DNA of 64,000 bases, taken from the NCBI GenBank assembly GCA_052400625.1, contig JBQTGH010000002.1; one strand, given 5' to 3'. Below the pieces are notes generated by a model. The model worked only from the letters and a program-made list of their open reading frames with translations. It searched no databases and was not told where the DNA came from. Position numbers and translations under genes: made by a program. Positions 45,361-53,660 of this stretch are shown piece by piece. This DNA comes from Thermophagus sp052400625. GTDB lineage: Bacteria; Bacteroidota; Bacteroidia; Bacteroidales; Marinilabiliaceae. Within the stretch, counting starts at the first letter, position 1. Every line of letters begins with the position of its first letter.

Positions 45361-45733
45361 AATGTAACTATTTTTTTGTGCAAGTTATCAATGGGCAAAA
45401 TTAACGAAATTATTCTGGAATAGGGAACAAAGCCGTTGGGTTTGTGGAATGTTATTGAGCAGGTGGAATGAGCTCATTGATCTAATGTGCGTCTCTGGTT
45501 CTTATTCGGGAAGGATAAATGTGTGCTATAGGATGATCTTATGGATTGTCATTGTATACCGATACGTCAAATGGGAACATGCATTGCATGATCGTTCACC
45601 CCAAACAAAGAGAAATGAACCTATACCATGCGCTTCGCCCAATCAGAATTTATGACCCAGCGGGTTCCATGAATGAGTAATAGGTGAGGTAGAACAATGG
45701 AACGCTAGTTCCTCAACTTTAATTTAAGAATGC
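45361..45733. other. 373-bp intergenic region between mutA and the LuxR gene
   Basis: No gene seen. A TAATTTTG -7 box on the minus strand (45396-45403) could serve mutA, and a perfect 12-bp palindrome AATGAGCTCATT lies at 45467-45478. Confidence 0.45.
45396..45403 (-). promoter_or_regulatory. -7 box (TAATTTTG) for mutA
   Basis: Minus-strand TAATTTTG, 35 bp upstream of the mutA ATG; the closest TTG is 24 bp further upstream. Confidence 0.4.
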
Positions 45734-46567
45734 TTAGAACAGTCGATTGCTTTTGGCATAATAAACCGCCTCCGAAGTGTTCGTTACTTTCAGTTTCCTG
45801 AAGATGTTGTGTTTGTGCTGTTTTATGGTCGAGAGTGAGAGTTTTAGCTTTTCTGCAATTTCCGAATTGGTCGCTCCCTGGGTGCTTAAAAACAGTATCT
45901 CCTTTTCACGTTCTGTCAATAGGTTGTAATCTCTCAGCTCGAATCGGCGTGTGGTGGGGTTTAACCGGTATTGAATCGGCTTATTCAAATTTTGAATGAG
46001 GGCATTTCCCGACAACGAGGCATGAGAAGGCGAAACAAAACAGACGCCGGTTGTCATCCTGTTATTTTCGGTCATCTCCATCGGAACACATTTGTGGTTG
46101 ATTCGTATGTTTTTCCCATCAGGTTGCTTAATTCTAAAATCGAAGGATAAATAACAGTTCTTCTTCCACTCTAATGAGGGTTTTTCATAAAAAAAGCGGA
46201 AGCCTATCTCGTTGATTTTTCTAAACAGAGGCATATCTTCCGGGGCAATGATCTTCTCATAATACGAGAATCCCATTTCCATTACTTCGTCGGGTGGATG
46301 GCCGCATAAAAATAATGGATGGTTTGAGACATATAAAAACTTCCCCTTGGTGAAATCCGCAACATAAATGCTTTGATTCATCATCTGGGAGAATATTTCG
46401 AAGATGGTCCTAATATCGGTCTTTTCTATTGTCCGGATTCCGGCCATGTTGGCACTCCCTACCGATTTAATAAGATGTTTTACAAAGGTCATAAAAAAAC
46501 TACAAAAGTTTATTTCAGTGTTTAGAAGTGTCTTGATCAATAAATGAACAAAATTATTGAAAAGCAA
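45734..46567 (-). CDS. PAS-domain LuxR-type transcriptional regulator
   Basis: The 277-aa protein combines an N-terminal PAS-like sensor (about 50-190; NQSIYVADFTKGKFLYVSNH and LFLCGHPPDEVMEMGFSYYE) with a C-terminal LuxR/GerE helix-turn-helix (about 208-268; LLTEREKEILFLSTQGATNS, STIKQHKHNIFRKL). No phosphoacceptor receiver domain is present. Ligand and targets are unknown. Directly upstream is an inverted repeat AATAGTA-N15-TACTATT (46568-46596), which may be its own operator. Confidence 0.9.
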   Translation of the reverse strand: MLFNNFVHLLIKTLLNTEINFCSFFMTFVKHLIKSVGSANMAGIRTIEKTDIRTIFEIFSQMMNQSIYVADFTKGKFLYVSNHPLFLCGHPPDEVMEMGFSYYEKIIAPEDMPLFRKINEIGFRFFYEKPSLEWKKNCYLSFDFRIKQPDGKNIRINHKCVPMEMTENNRMTTGVCFVSPSHASLSGNALIQNLNKPIQYRLNPTTRRFELRDYNLLTEREKEILFLSTQGATNSEIAEKLKLSLSTIKQHKHNIFRKLKVTNTSEAVYYAKSNRLF

Positions 46568-46596
46568 AATAGTAAAAACTATACTAAAGTACTATT
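46568..46596. promoter_or_regulatory. inverted repeat abutting the LuxR gene start
   Basis: AATAGTA (46568-46574), 15 bp, TACTATT (46590-46596), immediately before the start codon. Position fits an autoregulatory operator or a leader hairpin; no binding data. Confidence 0.35.
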
Positions 46597-47085
46597 GATT
46601 TGCTTCTAAATAATGAATAACATTGCATTCGTGCTTCCAATGAGCGAATTAAAAATTTTTACCTACCCCGTTTTTTAACCAATTATGTTTGGTGTTCGGA
46701 TACCCGGGGAAAAATTATGAACCCTTATTTTTTACATTCCCGGGTATCTTCTTTCTTCTGTGTGCACTGACTACTGTTGCATTGTTTTTATTTCTCCGAT
46801 GTTCAGTTTTAACTTCCCGAAAATTTTTTCCGTTTCGGAGATTAATACAATACCCGATAAGTTTGTTGGTGGAAGTGAAACTTCTCCCCTTCCATTCTCT
46901 TTAGATCTTCCGGTGGTGATGTTCTTCTCGATCAACCAGGGAATTCGTTGGTTTTTGCGGGGTCATTATGGATCTGCGGCCTACGAAAAGGGCCTCCCCA
47001 CCGGATCCTATTGACACGTTTTGGTTGGATTGTTATTATTGTATTGACGTTTATTTGATGTTTAACCCTTTAAAACTATTTTATT
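46597..47085. other. intergenic region between LuxR and HU-like genes
   Basis: No supported gene. It holds a long hairpin: GATACCCGGGGAA (46699-46711) pairs with TTCCCGGGTATC (46737-46748) with one bulge and a ~25-nt loop, and a weaker one with TCTCCGA (46793) and TCGGAGA. No T-run follows the first hairpin. Confidence 0.5.
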
Positions 47086-47826
47086 ATGGTATCTTCTGTA
47101 TTTCATAGTTTAAAGGTAAAGTTGTATCCCAATAATCTGTCGAATGATTCCAATGATTTTTATGCCAGAGTTGATACTGAAAAAACACTTTACACACGCG
47201 ATGTCTGCCTCGCGGCAGTGACCCGTGGGGGGGCCGATTCCACGCCTGAAATGATGGAGAAAAATGTGTTGGCCTTTTTAAAGGAAATGGGCTATCAACT
47301 TTGCAACGGTTTTTCGATCAGCACCGGATATTTCTATGCTTCTACCGGCATAAGAGGACGCTTTAAAAGTGAGATGGATGCTTACGACCCGGAAAGACAC
47401 TTGATTTATTTTCAGTTCAATCAGGGACCGCTTTTACGGGAGGAGAGTAAAAACATTAATGTGGAAATTGTGGGGGTGGCGGATACCGGATGCCAAATTG
47501 TGGAAATTGTAGATATCAAGAGTGGTTCGGTCAATGATTTGGTAACACCCGGCTGCAATCTTAGAATTAAAGGTTCTCGACTGAAAATTGCGGGCGACCT
47601 TGAGGAGGTGGGAATCCGGTTTATTAACGCCGACAGTGGTGAAATATTTGCTGTAGAACCCGTCGATATTATTACCAATATGCCTTCCGAAATTGTTATC
47701 CTCACCCCCAAACTGCCCGGCGGCTCTTACCGGTTGGAGTTGGGAACGCAATTTTCCGGCAATACCTCTATCCTTCTGAAAAAGCCCAAGAAAGTAACCT
47801 TCGAAGGTCGCCTGACGGTTCGATAG
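47086..47826 (+). CDS. HU-like DNA-binding domain protein with C-terminal DUF4469
   Basis: The 246-aa protein has an N-terminal HU/IHF-like domain (about 1-125; KLYPNNLSNDSNDFYARVDT, SISTGYFYASTGIRGRF) and a C-terminal Ig-like DUF4469 domain (about 130-246; TPGCNLRIKGSRLKIAGD, LPGGSYRLELGTQFSG). Such two-domain proteins are common in Bacteroidota and thought to bind DNA; a specific role is not known to me. Directly downstream of its stop, a phased TTCC-N7-GGAA array begins (47862), an attractive but unproven target. Confidence 0.85.
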   Translation: MVSSVFHSLKVKLYPNNLSNDSNDFYARVDTEKTLYTRDVCLAAVTRGGADSTPEMMEKNVLAFLKEMGYQLCNGFSISTGYFYASTGIRGRFKSEMDAYDPERHLIYFQFNQGPLLREESKNINVEIVGVADTGCQIVEIVDIKSGSVNDLVTPGCNLRIKGSRLKIAGDLEEVGIRFINADSGEIFAVEPVDIITNMPSEIVILTPKLPGGSYRLELGTQFSGNTSILLKKPKKVTFEGRLTVR

Positions 47827-47861
47827 TTCGATGCATCTCCTCAACCTATTCCTTTGTCCTT

Positions 47862-48053
47862 CTTCATTATTTGGAAAGGGGCTGTTCCATTACTGGGAAA
47901 ATTATGGTTCCGTTAGATGGAAAAGCACCTTTCCATTGGTCGGAAAGGAACGATTCCGTCGGGAGGAAAGACTTTATTCCGTTGGATGGAAACAGCCCAT
48001 TCCAATAATCGGAATAGTGGGGTTCCGCTGAATGGAACGGAACTATTCCGTCC
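47862..48053. repeat. 23-bp phased array of TTCC-N7-GGAA blocks
   Basis: TTCC starts at 47885, 47908, 47931, 47954, 47977, 48000, 48023 and 48046; GGAA starts at 47873, 47896, 47919, 47942, 47965, 47988, 48011 and 48034. The spacing is exactly 23 bp throughout with no indels, giving seven complete units plus a half unit at each end. The 7-bp inside has a loose consensus RTTRGAT; the 8-bp linkers are unrelated. Half-sites alternate every 11 and 12 bp, close to one helical turn. The array fills the space between two convergent genes (stops at 47826 and 48066). Confidence 0.92.
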
Positions 48054-48065
48054 TTTGTCGACGAG

Positions 48066-49196
48066 TTACTTCGTTGATGGGTGGCCTCTGTAGGGAAGGG
48101 AAGGGGAGGGTGGTGTCGGCTGTTTTATTATTGCTTCAATGGCACAATGGTCCGACAGATCCATGGTGTGGATTCCTGCCTGTTCAAAGGATTGATAGGT
48201 GACGGATGCCGACTGTACCGGATTGAGGTTGCTGAAAATGTAATCGAGCTTGCGGTTCCAGAAGTGTTGAGATGAAGTGGAATGGGTGAAAAACGCCCGG
48301 TTGTTGCGTTGGTAAGCAGACAGAGGGATGGCCGGCGAAAAACGGTTATAAAATGGTTGCATCCACTCTTCTTCGCCCGAATAGTCGTCGGCCTCAAACT
48401 CTCCCTGGCAGGCTGAGTCGGGAAAGTCTTTAACCTTCATCGTCGCCGGTGGTAAGGTGTTGAAATCCCCTCCTATTACGAATGAGGCGCCGTAACGATC
48501 CAGCGAATCGAGGTGTTGAAACACCAGGTCGAGCTGTTTCTTCTTGGTGCCGTCGGTCGAATAGGCAGATAGGTGCGTGTTTAACAGGTGAATGGTGTCG
48601 CCGCCTATCACCGTGCAAACATCCAGCAGGTGGCGACGCAGATAGAAATAGCGTACCCAAAAGTGTTGTTCTTCGATCAGCGGCAAACCAATCCTTTGGG
48701 CATGGAATAATGGAGTGACCGAGAATATGGCGTTCCCCGAGTTCATTCGTCCTAATCCGTTGGAAGGGATGAGGTCGGCCCTCCATTGAGGGGCATAAAC
48801 AGCGTAGTGAAAGTGTGTTTTGGAAAGAATCCATTCCACTTGATCAATAAAAGCACTTCGCTTACTGTTGACATCGATCTCCTGAACAAACAAAATATGG
48901 GGTTGTGTGGCACGGATGAAGTCAGCTATTCTATTAAGGTGGGTTATGACTTCCGAGGAGTCCATGATGACTCGATCGCCATGACAATCGAAAAAGAAGT
49001 CGATGCGTCCTCCACCAAACTTAATATTCCAGGTCATCACTTGGAGTGAGTCCCTCTTGGGGTTAGTCAGCGTATTTTCCCCTGCATCGGCGGTTAAGTA
49101 ATAACGCACATCCGTTTCATCCAGTACGGTGTGAAAAGGATCGCACCCTGTACAGACGATTACAAGGATAGAAATGAAAGGGATTAATTGTTTCAT
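48066..49196 (-). CDS. EEP-family hydrolase, predicted lipoprotein
   Basis: The 376-aa protein has a lipoprotein signal (LIPFISILVIVCTGC, lipid Cys18) and an endonuclease/exonuclease/phosphatase fold: VMTWNIKFGG (~54), ILFVQEIDVN (~99), LLNTHLSAYS (~204), FVIGGDFNTLPP (~241), DLSDHCAIEA at the end. Substrate unknown; envelope location is inferred from the lipobox. It overlaps the upstream DMT gene by 4 bp (ATGA), so the two are translationally coupled. Confidence 0.88.
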   Translation of the reverse strand: MKQLIPFISILVIVCTGCDPFHTVLDETDVRYYLTADAGENTLTNPKRDSLQVMTWNIKFGGGRIDFFFDCHGDRVIMDSSEVITHLNRIADFIRATQPHILFVQEIDVNSKRSAFIDQVEWILSKTHFHYAVYAPQWRADLIPSNGLGRMNSGNAIFSVTPLFHAQRIGLPLIEEQHFWVRYFYLRRHLLDVCTVIGGDTIHLLNTHLSAYSTDGTKKKQLDLVFQHLDSLDRYGASFVIGGDFNTLPPATMKVKDFPDSACQGEFEADDYSGEEEWMQPFYNRFSPAIPLSAYQRNNRAFFTHSTSSQHFWNRKLDYIFSNLNPVQSASVTYQSFEQAGIHTMDLSDHCAIEAIIKQPTPPSPSLPYRGHPSTK

Positions 49197-49636
49197 CGCT
49201 GAATTAAAAAGATACCCAATATCAGCATCAGAATGCCGGCAATGCGGCTTAGAGAGACAGGATGAACCGCTACGTTGAAAAAGCCGTAGTGGTCGATCAC
49301 CGCTGCCACAATCAACTGACCGGCGATGGAGGCGGCCAACATGGTCGTAACCCCAATTCTTGGGATCAGTAGAACTACCGAAGTGACAAACATGGCACCA
49401 ATGGCACCGCCCAGAAATAAGTACCAGGGGATCGATTTCACCTCGTGAAGAGATGGGATGGAGGTGCGCAGGAAGATATTCAGGAAAATAAGGACAACAG
49501 AACCAACCATGAAGTTGGTGAGAGAGGCCTGTAACGGATGCTTCAGATAGGAGGAAAGCTGTGCGTTAATGCTGCCTTGAATAGAGAGAAAACCACCTAT
49601 GAGCAAAGCTGTTAAAACAAGTACATACTTGGTCAT
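49193..49636 (-). CDS. half-size DMT-type transporter (YdcZ/DUF606 family)
   Basis: The 147-aa protein has five hydrophobic segments (LVLTALLIGGFLSIQGSINA, LTNFMVGSVVLIFLNIFL, and so on) and fits the YdcZ/DUF606 half-transporters that probably act as dimers. Substrate unknown. It overlaps the EEP lipoprotein gene by 4 bp on the same strand. Confidence 0.88.
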   Translation of the reverse strand: MTKYVLVLTALLIGGFLSIQGSINAQLSSYLKHPLQASLTNFMVGSVVLIFLNIFLRTSIPSLHEVKSIPWYLFLGGAIGAMFVTSVVLLIPRIGVTTMLAASIAGQLIVAAVIDHYGFFNVAVHPVSLSRIAGILMLILGIFLIQR

Positions 49637-49696
49637 GAACCTGAAATTTTATTTGTATGGGCGCAATTTACAACCAAGCATTCAAACGGACAAATA

Positions 49697-50479
49697 TCAC
49701 TTTTTTAAAAAGAAGGACATTTGATTGTCGAAGTTTAAATAGTATTCCCCTTTGTTCAGTCCGGCAATGTTGACCGTGTCGTTAATCCCTTTAAATACGA
49801 TTCGGCCATATATATCATATATCTCGTAAAGGGTTGATCGGGTGAAGACCAGTTGTTCGCTCACTTTGTTGGAGATCAATTCGACGGGTGGTTCGTTGTT
49901 GGTAATTACAACCTCGGGAGATAGCTTTCGATTATTGAAAGAATCGGTTTGGCGCACCCTGAATCGATTTTCGCCCGAATGGAGTCGCACGGGAATTTCG
50001 TAATGGTGCTGCCCGGGGATGCCCTGGCCTGCCACTTCACCCACCTGAACCCATTTGTTCCATCGGTATTGTTCCACAATAAAAGGGAGTATTCCGGCTT
50101 CTTTGGTGGTGCTCCATCTTAAACGATTGTCTTCAACCGTGATATTAATGATTTCGAAGGTAGCTTTTGCCGCAATAACATCGGGATTCACGACCATGGG
50201 TTGGCAGCCGTCTTTGTGTTTTAATACAATATGGACAGGTGCGCCAATGGCGAAATTGTATCTTGTTAGGTCTATTTCGAAGGAACTGGAGTTGATTTCA
50301 TCGGTGGTTGTCATGCCATTGACCATCACCTCATATACACAAAAACCAACCCCCGAGTCAACATACGGATTTTTGACATACAAATTATCGCCCTGGTAGG
50401 TGCCTCTCAGCTCAATTTCTCCAGCCAAACAGACCAGAGGAGAAAGACAAAAAACAAGGAACAGGCGGAATGATTTCAT
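49697..50479 (-). CDS. exported protein with possible type IX sorting tail
   Basis: The 260-aa protein has a signal peptide (LFLVFCLSPLVCLA), beta-rich middle, and a C-terminal end (YEIYDIYGRIVFKG, IAGLNKGEYYLNF, MSFFLKK) that echoes type A C-terminal sorting domains of T9SS cargo: a YDxxGR..F.G strand, a GLxKGxYYL strand and a basic end. A fibronectin-like segment precedes it. Family and function are not recognised. Confidence 0.7.
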   Translation of the reverse strand: MKSFRLFLVFCLSPLVCLAGEIELRGTYQGDNLYVKNPYVDSGVGFCVYEVMVNGMTTTDEINSSSFEIDLTRYNFAIGAPVHIVLKHKDGCQPMVVNPDVIAAKATFEIINITVEDNRLRWSTTKEAGILPFIVEQYRWNKWVQVGEVAGQGIPGQHHYEIPVRLHSGENRFRVRQTDSFNNRKLSPEVVITNNEPPVELISNKVSEQLVFTRSTLYEIYDIYGRIVFKGINDTVNIAGLNKGEYYLNFDNQMSFFLKK

Positions 50480-50625
50480 GGGACTGGATATGATTATTTT
50501 GACTTAACCGACTAACGCTTTGATCAGTGCAAGTTAACCAATATATGCACTACCTGCAAAATGGCAGCAGGTCTACATCCCATGTTTTACACGTTTGTCG
50601 TTATTTTTTTGACCAACAGATGTTT

Positions 50626-52509
50626 TTATTCAACGGGATCAATCCAGTCGCCGTATGATTTGATGAGGTCGACCAATTCGTTTACTGCTTGATCTTCGGG
50701 GATGCTTTTCCTTATCAATTCACGGTTGCGGAAGAGAGAGATTCTGCCGGGTCCGGCTCCTACATAACCATAGTCGGCATCGGCCATTTCGCCTATCCCG
50801 TTAACGATGCATCCCATAATGGCAATTTTTAATCCTTTGAGATGGCTGGTTTTTTCACGGATCTGCTGAGAGGTTTTTTGTATGTCGAACAGGGTACGAC
50901 CGCATCCCGGGCAAGAGATGAATTCAGTTTTTGAGAACCGTACTCTGGATGCCTGGAGGATCCCTAATGAGGTTTGCACGACTTGATCCGGTTCTATCTG
51001 CGATGCCGCCAGTGATAGACCATCGCCATAGCCATCCAGAAAGAGAAGACCTTTGTCTGTTGCTGCTTTCAATTGGAAGTCGTCGCTGCTTTTATCTTCG
51101 TAATGTCCGTGTATAATTACCGGGTGGGTTAGCCCCAGGTTTTGCATAGCCATGAAAAAGGCTCTCTGCTCTGCTGTTGAGTTAAGGTTGTTGGATTTTA
51201 GAATTAGAACAATGTTATTTTTCGTCCGTAGGCGCATCACATTGTCATCGGTCAAGTCGGGATAGGTGATTTCAACAAATGCCGGTTCGTGGATTTGATG
51301 CCAGTCATCATTGATTGAGCATAGAGGCGCAACCTTTTGGTTAAGGTCTGTCGAACAGGACCGGTGGTCCAGTAATTTTATGGCGTTGGACAAGTTATCG
51401 GGTAAGAGATTCAACTGGTCGGGAGTGCAAACAACAATTTCAGGTGGGGTTGTGAACCGGATGTTTTTAGGTTCAGTTCCTCTGAGGTCGCTCATGACAG
51501 CTACGGCATTGTCACCGCCAATGCCCATAACGGGATGGGATTGCCGTTTCACATACGAACATGGAGAATAGTGTTGCGGATTTGTCTCGGCAATAGGGGA
51601 ATGGTTGGCTTTTTCACCCATGTAATGCACCAGCATGCCGGCAACGGGGATCTCATTTTCGGGGGGTTCGGTAAGAGATACACGTATGGTGTCGCCTATT
51701 CCGTCGATGAGCAAAGCGCCGATACCAACTGCTGATTTTAACCGACCATCTTCACCGCTTCCGGCTTCCGTAACTCCCAAGTGCAAGGGGAAATGCATAT
51801 TCTCCTCCCTCATCCGGTGTACCAGCAGTCGGACTGTGTGTACCATGACCCTGGTGTTGCTGGATTTTATGCTTAGAACTACATCATTAAATTGTTCTTC
51901 ACGACAAATACGCAGGTACTCCATGCACGACTCTACCATTCCTTGAGGTGTGTCGCCATATTTAGACATGATACGATCGGAAAGGCTACCATGGTTCACC
52001 CCAATACGAATGGCGGTGTAGTGTTTTTTGCATTGATTGATGAACGGGATCAGCTTTTGCCGAATTTGGTCCATCCCGGCCCGATCTTCTTCACTGTCGG
52101 CTTCTATTTGTCTGAACTTTTTGGCTCCACCGGTGAAATTGCCGGGGTTGATGCGAACCTTTTCGATCAGTTGTGCCGCAATATCTGCTGCCGAAGGATT
52201 GAAATGGACATCTGCTACCAGTGGCACCTCACAACCGGAACGGGTCAAAGACTCTTTGATGCTTTTTAGATTTATGGCTTCACGGCGTCCCTGCGTAGTA
52301 ATACGTACCAGCTCACCTCCGGCCTGCGCAATCTTGATCGATTGGTTAACCGTTGCATCGGTGTCCAGTGTATTCGTGGTGGTCATCGATTGAATTCTTA
52401 TGGGAGAATCACCCCCAATGGTAATATTGCCAACTTTGACCGGCACCGTTTTGTTGCGTCGGTATTGGAAATAGGAATCGCAGAAATGATATTTTTGACT
52501 TTGCATCAA
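50626..52509 (-). CDS. ispG: 4-hydroxy-3-methylbut-2-enyl diphosphate synthase, long form
   Basis: The 627-aa enzyme converts MEcPP to HMBPP using a [4Fe-4S] cluster. N-terminal TIM barrel (VKVGNITIGGDSPIRIQSMT, PLVADVHFNPSAA) and C-terminal cluster domain with Cys in SCPGCGRTLFDI (two) and IMGCIVNGIGEMADADYGYV (one). It is ~250 residues longer than E. coli IspG because of a central insertion, the plant/Bacteroidota-type form. Divergent from gldA; the two -7 boxes are one base pair apart. Confidence 0.96.
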   Translation of the reverse strand: MMQSQKYHFCDSYFQYRRNKTVPVKVGNITIGGDSPIRIQSMTTTNTLDTDATVNQSIKIAQAGGELVRITTQGRREAINLKSIKESLTRSGCEVPLVADVHFNPSAADIAAQLIEKVRINPGNFTGGAKKFRQIEADSEEDRAGMDQIRQKLIPFINQCKKHYTAIRIGVNHGSLSDRIMSKYGDTPQGMVESCMEYLRICREEQFNDVVLSIKSSNTRVMVHTVRLLVHRMREENMHFPLHLGVTEAGSGEDGRLKSAVGIGALLIDGIGDTIRVSLTEPPENEIPVAGMLVHYMGEKANHSPIAETNPQHYSPCSYVKRQSHPVMGIGGDNAVAVMSDLRGTEPKNIRFTTPPEIVVCTPDQLNLLPDNLSNAIKLLDHRSCSTDLNQKVAPLCSINDDWHQIHEPAFVEITYPDLTDDNVMRLRTKNNIVLILKSNNLNSTAEQRAFFMAMQNLGLTHPVIIHGHYEDKSSDDFQLKAATDKGLLFLDGYGDGLSLAASQIEPDQVVQTSLGILQASRVRFSKTEFISCPGCGRTLFDIQKTSQQIREKTSHLKGLKIAIMGCIVNGIGEMADADYGYVGAGPGRISLFRNRELIRKSIPEDQAVNELVDLIKSYGDWIDPVE

Positions 52510-52531
52510 AGATGTATTATTATCAGGTTGA

Positions 52532-52539
52532 CAAAATTA
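52532..52539 (-). promoter_or_regulatory. -7 box (TAATTTTG) for ispG
   Basis: Minus-strand TAATTTTG, 22 bp before the ispG start. It is adjacent to a plus-strand box at 52541. Confidence 0.45.
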
Positions 52540-52540
52540 A

Positions 52541-52548
52541 TAACTTTG
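52541..52548 (+). promoter_or_regulatory. -7 box (TAACTTTG) for gldA
   Basis: Plus-strand TAACTTTG. Its polymerase footprint would overlap the ispG promoter, one base pair away, so the two initiations could exclude each other. Confidence 0.4.
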
Positions 52549-52643
52549 TCGGGATTCGGGGGTAGTTTAGAGAGGTTAGTTTATTCTCGAGTGTTGTTGA
52601 AGAATATGGTGTAGAAATTTTATTGATTGAAAAACGAGGAAAG

Positions 52644-53549
52644 ATGTCGATTGTAGTATCAGGAGTAACTAAAAATTACGGGAATCAAAAGGCACTGGAT
52701 AATGTTAGCTTTGAGGTACCCGACGGACAGATCGTCGGTTTTCTGGGGCCTAATGGGGCAGGAAAATCGACAATGATGAAGATTATTACAGGATATTTAC
52801 CCGTTACATCGGGGACGGTAAGTGTTTGCGGACTTGAAGTAGGGAAAAATAATTCAGAGGTGCGAAAAAAGATCGGATATCTTCCGGAACATAATCCTTT
52901 GTATGTGGATATGTATATTATGGAGTACCTCATGTTTGTGGCAGATATCTATAAGTTGAGCGAGAAGAAGAAACGAGTGGAAGAGATTATTGAACTTACC
53001 GGTCTTACTGCCGAACGTCAAAAAAAAATTGGCTCTCTTTCTAAAGGGTATCGCCAGCGGGTAGGATTGGCGCAGGCGCTGCTGCCCGATCCGGATGTGT
53101 TGATTTTGGATGAACCTACTACCGGTCTTGACCCCAACCAGATTGTAGAGGTGAGGAACCTTATCCGCCATTTGGGAAAAGAAAAAACGGTTCTTCTCTC
53201 AACACATATCATGCAAGAGGTTCAGGCCATTTGCGAAAGGGTCATTATCATAAATCGAGGGCAGTTGGTGGCGAATGAGGAAGCATCTGACCTGGAACAG
53301 AGGTTAAAGCATAACCAACAGAAAGTGTTTGTGGAATACGACCGGGAAGTAGCACCCGAAAAGATTAATGCCATTGCCGGAGTTGTGTCGGTTTATCCCA
53401 GAGGGAACGGATGGTTGGTAACCGCCAAAGCCAATCAGGATGTGCGTCCGGCGCTTTTTAAGCTGGCTGTGGATAATGACCTGATCATGTTGACACTAAA
53501 CGTGGAGCATGAATCTCTGGAGGAGGTGTTTCATTCTCTTACGTCATGA
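52644..53549 (+). CDS. gldA: gliding-type ABC transporter ATP-binding protein GldA
   Basis: The 301-aa ATPase has Walker A GPNGAGKS, signature LSKGYRQRVGLAQALL, Walker B VLILDEPTTGLDP and a C-terminal ~80-residue extension typical of GldA/NatA-like ABC proteins (VFVEYDREVAPEKINAIAG). In gliding Bacteroidota GldA works with GldF and GldG; neither is adjacent here. The ATG at 52644 (after AACGAGGAAAG) is preferred over the TTG at 52623. Confidence 0.88.
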   Translation: MSIVVSGVTKNYGNQKALDNVSFEVPDGQIVGFLGPNGAGKSTMMKIITGYLPVTSGTVSVCGLEVGKNNSEVRKKIGYLPEHNPLYVDMYIMEYLMFVADIYKLSEKKKRVEEIIELTGLTAERQKKIGSLSKGYRQRVGLAQALLPDPDVLILDEPTTGLDPNQIVEVRNLIRHLGKEKTVLLSTHIMQEVQAICERVIIINRGQLVANEEASDLEQRLKHNQQKVFVEYDREVAPEKINAIAGVVSVYPRGNGWLVTAKANQDVRPALFKLAVDNDLIMLTLNVEHESLEEVFHSLTS

Positions 53550-53660
53550 TGCGAAATAGGAAAGATCTGTTCTTTTAAAATGCCGGCGGGAAAACATACG
53601 GAATGGTAGTCTATTTCTCCTGACCGGAATGGGTCCTTCCTTTGTCTTTCTAGGCAGAGA

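Noticed and set aside
45467..45478. AATGAGCTCATT palindrome
   Set aside because: A single 12-bp palindrome in 64 kb is expected by chance; listed only in the gap note.
46689..47014. two short plus-strand frames upstream of the HU-like gene
   Set aside because: They run through hairpin sequences and read as low-complexity translation; not gene-like.
47862..48053. CRISPR array
   Set aside because: Repeated blocks are only 4+4 bp, spacers are 7 and 8 bp, and no cas gene is present.
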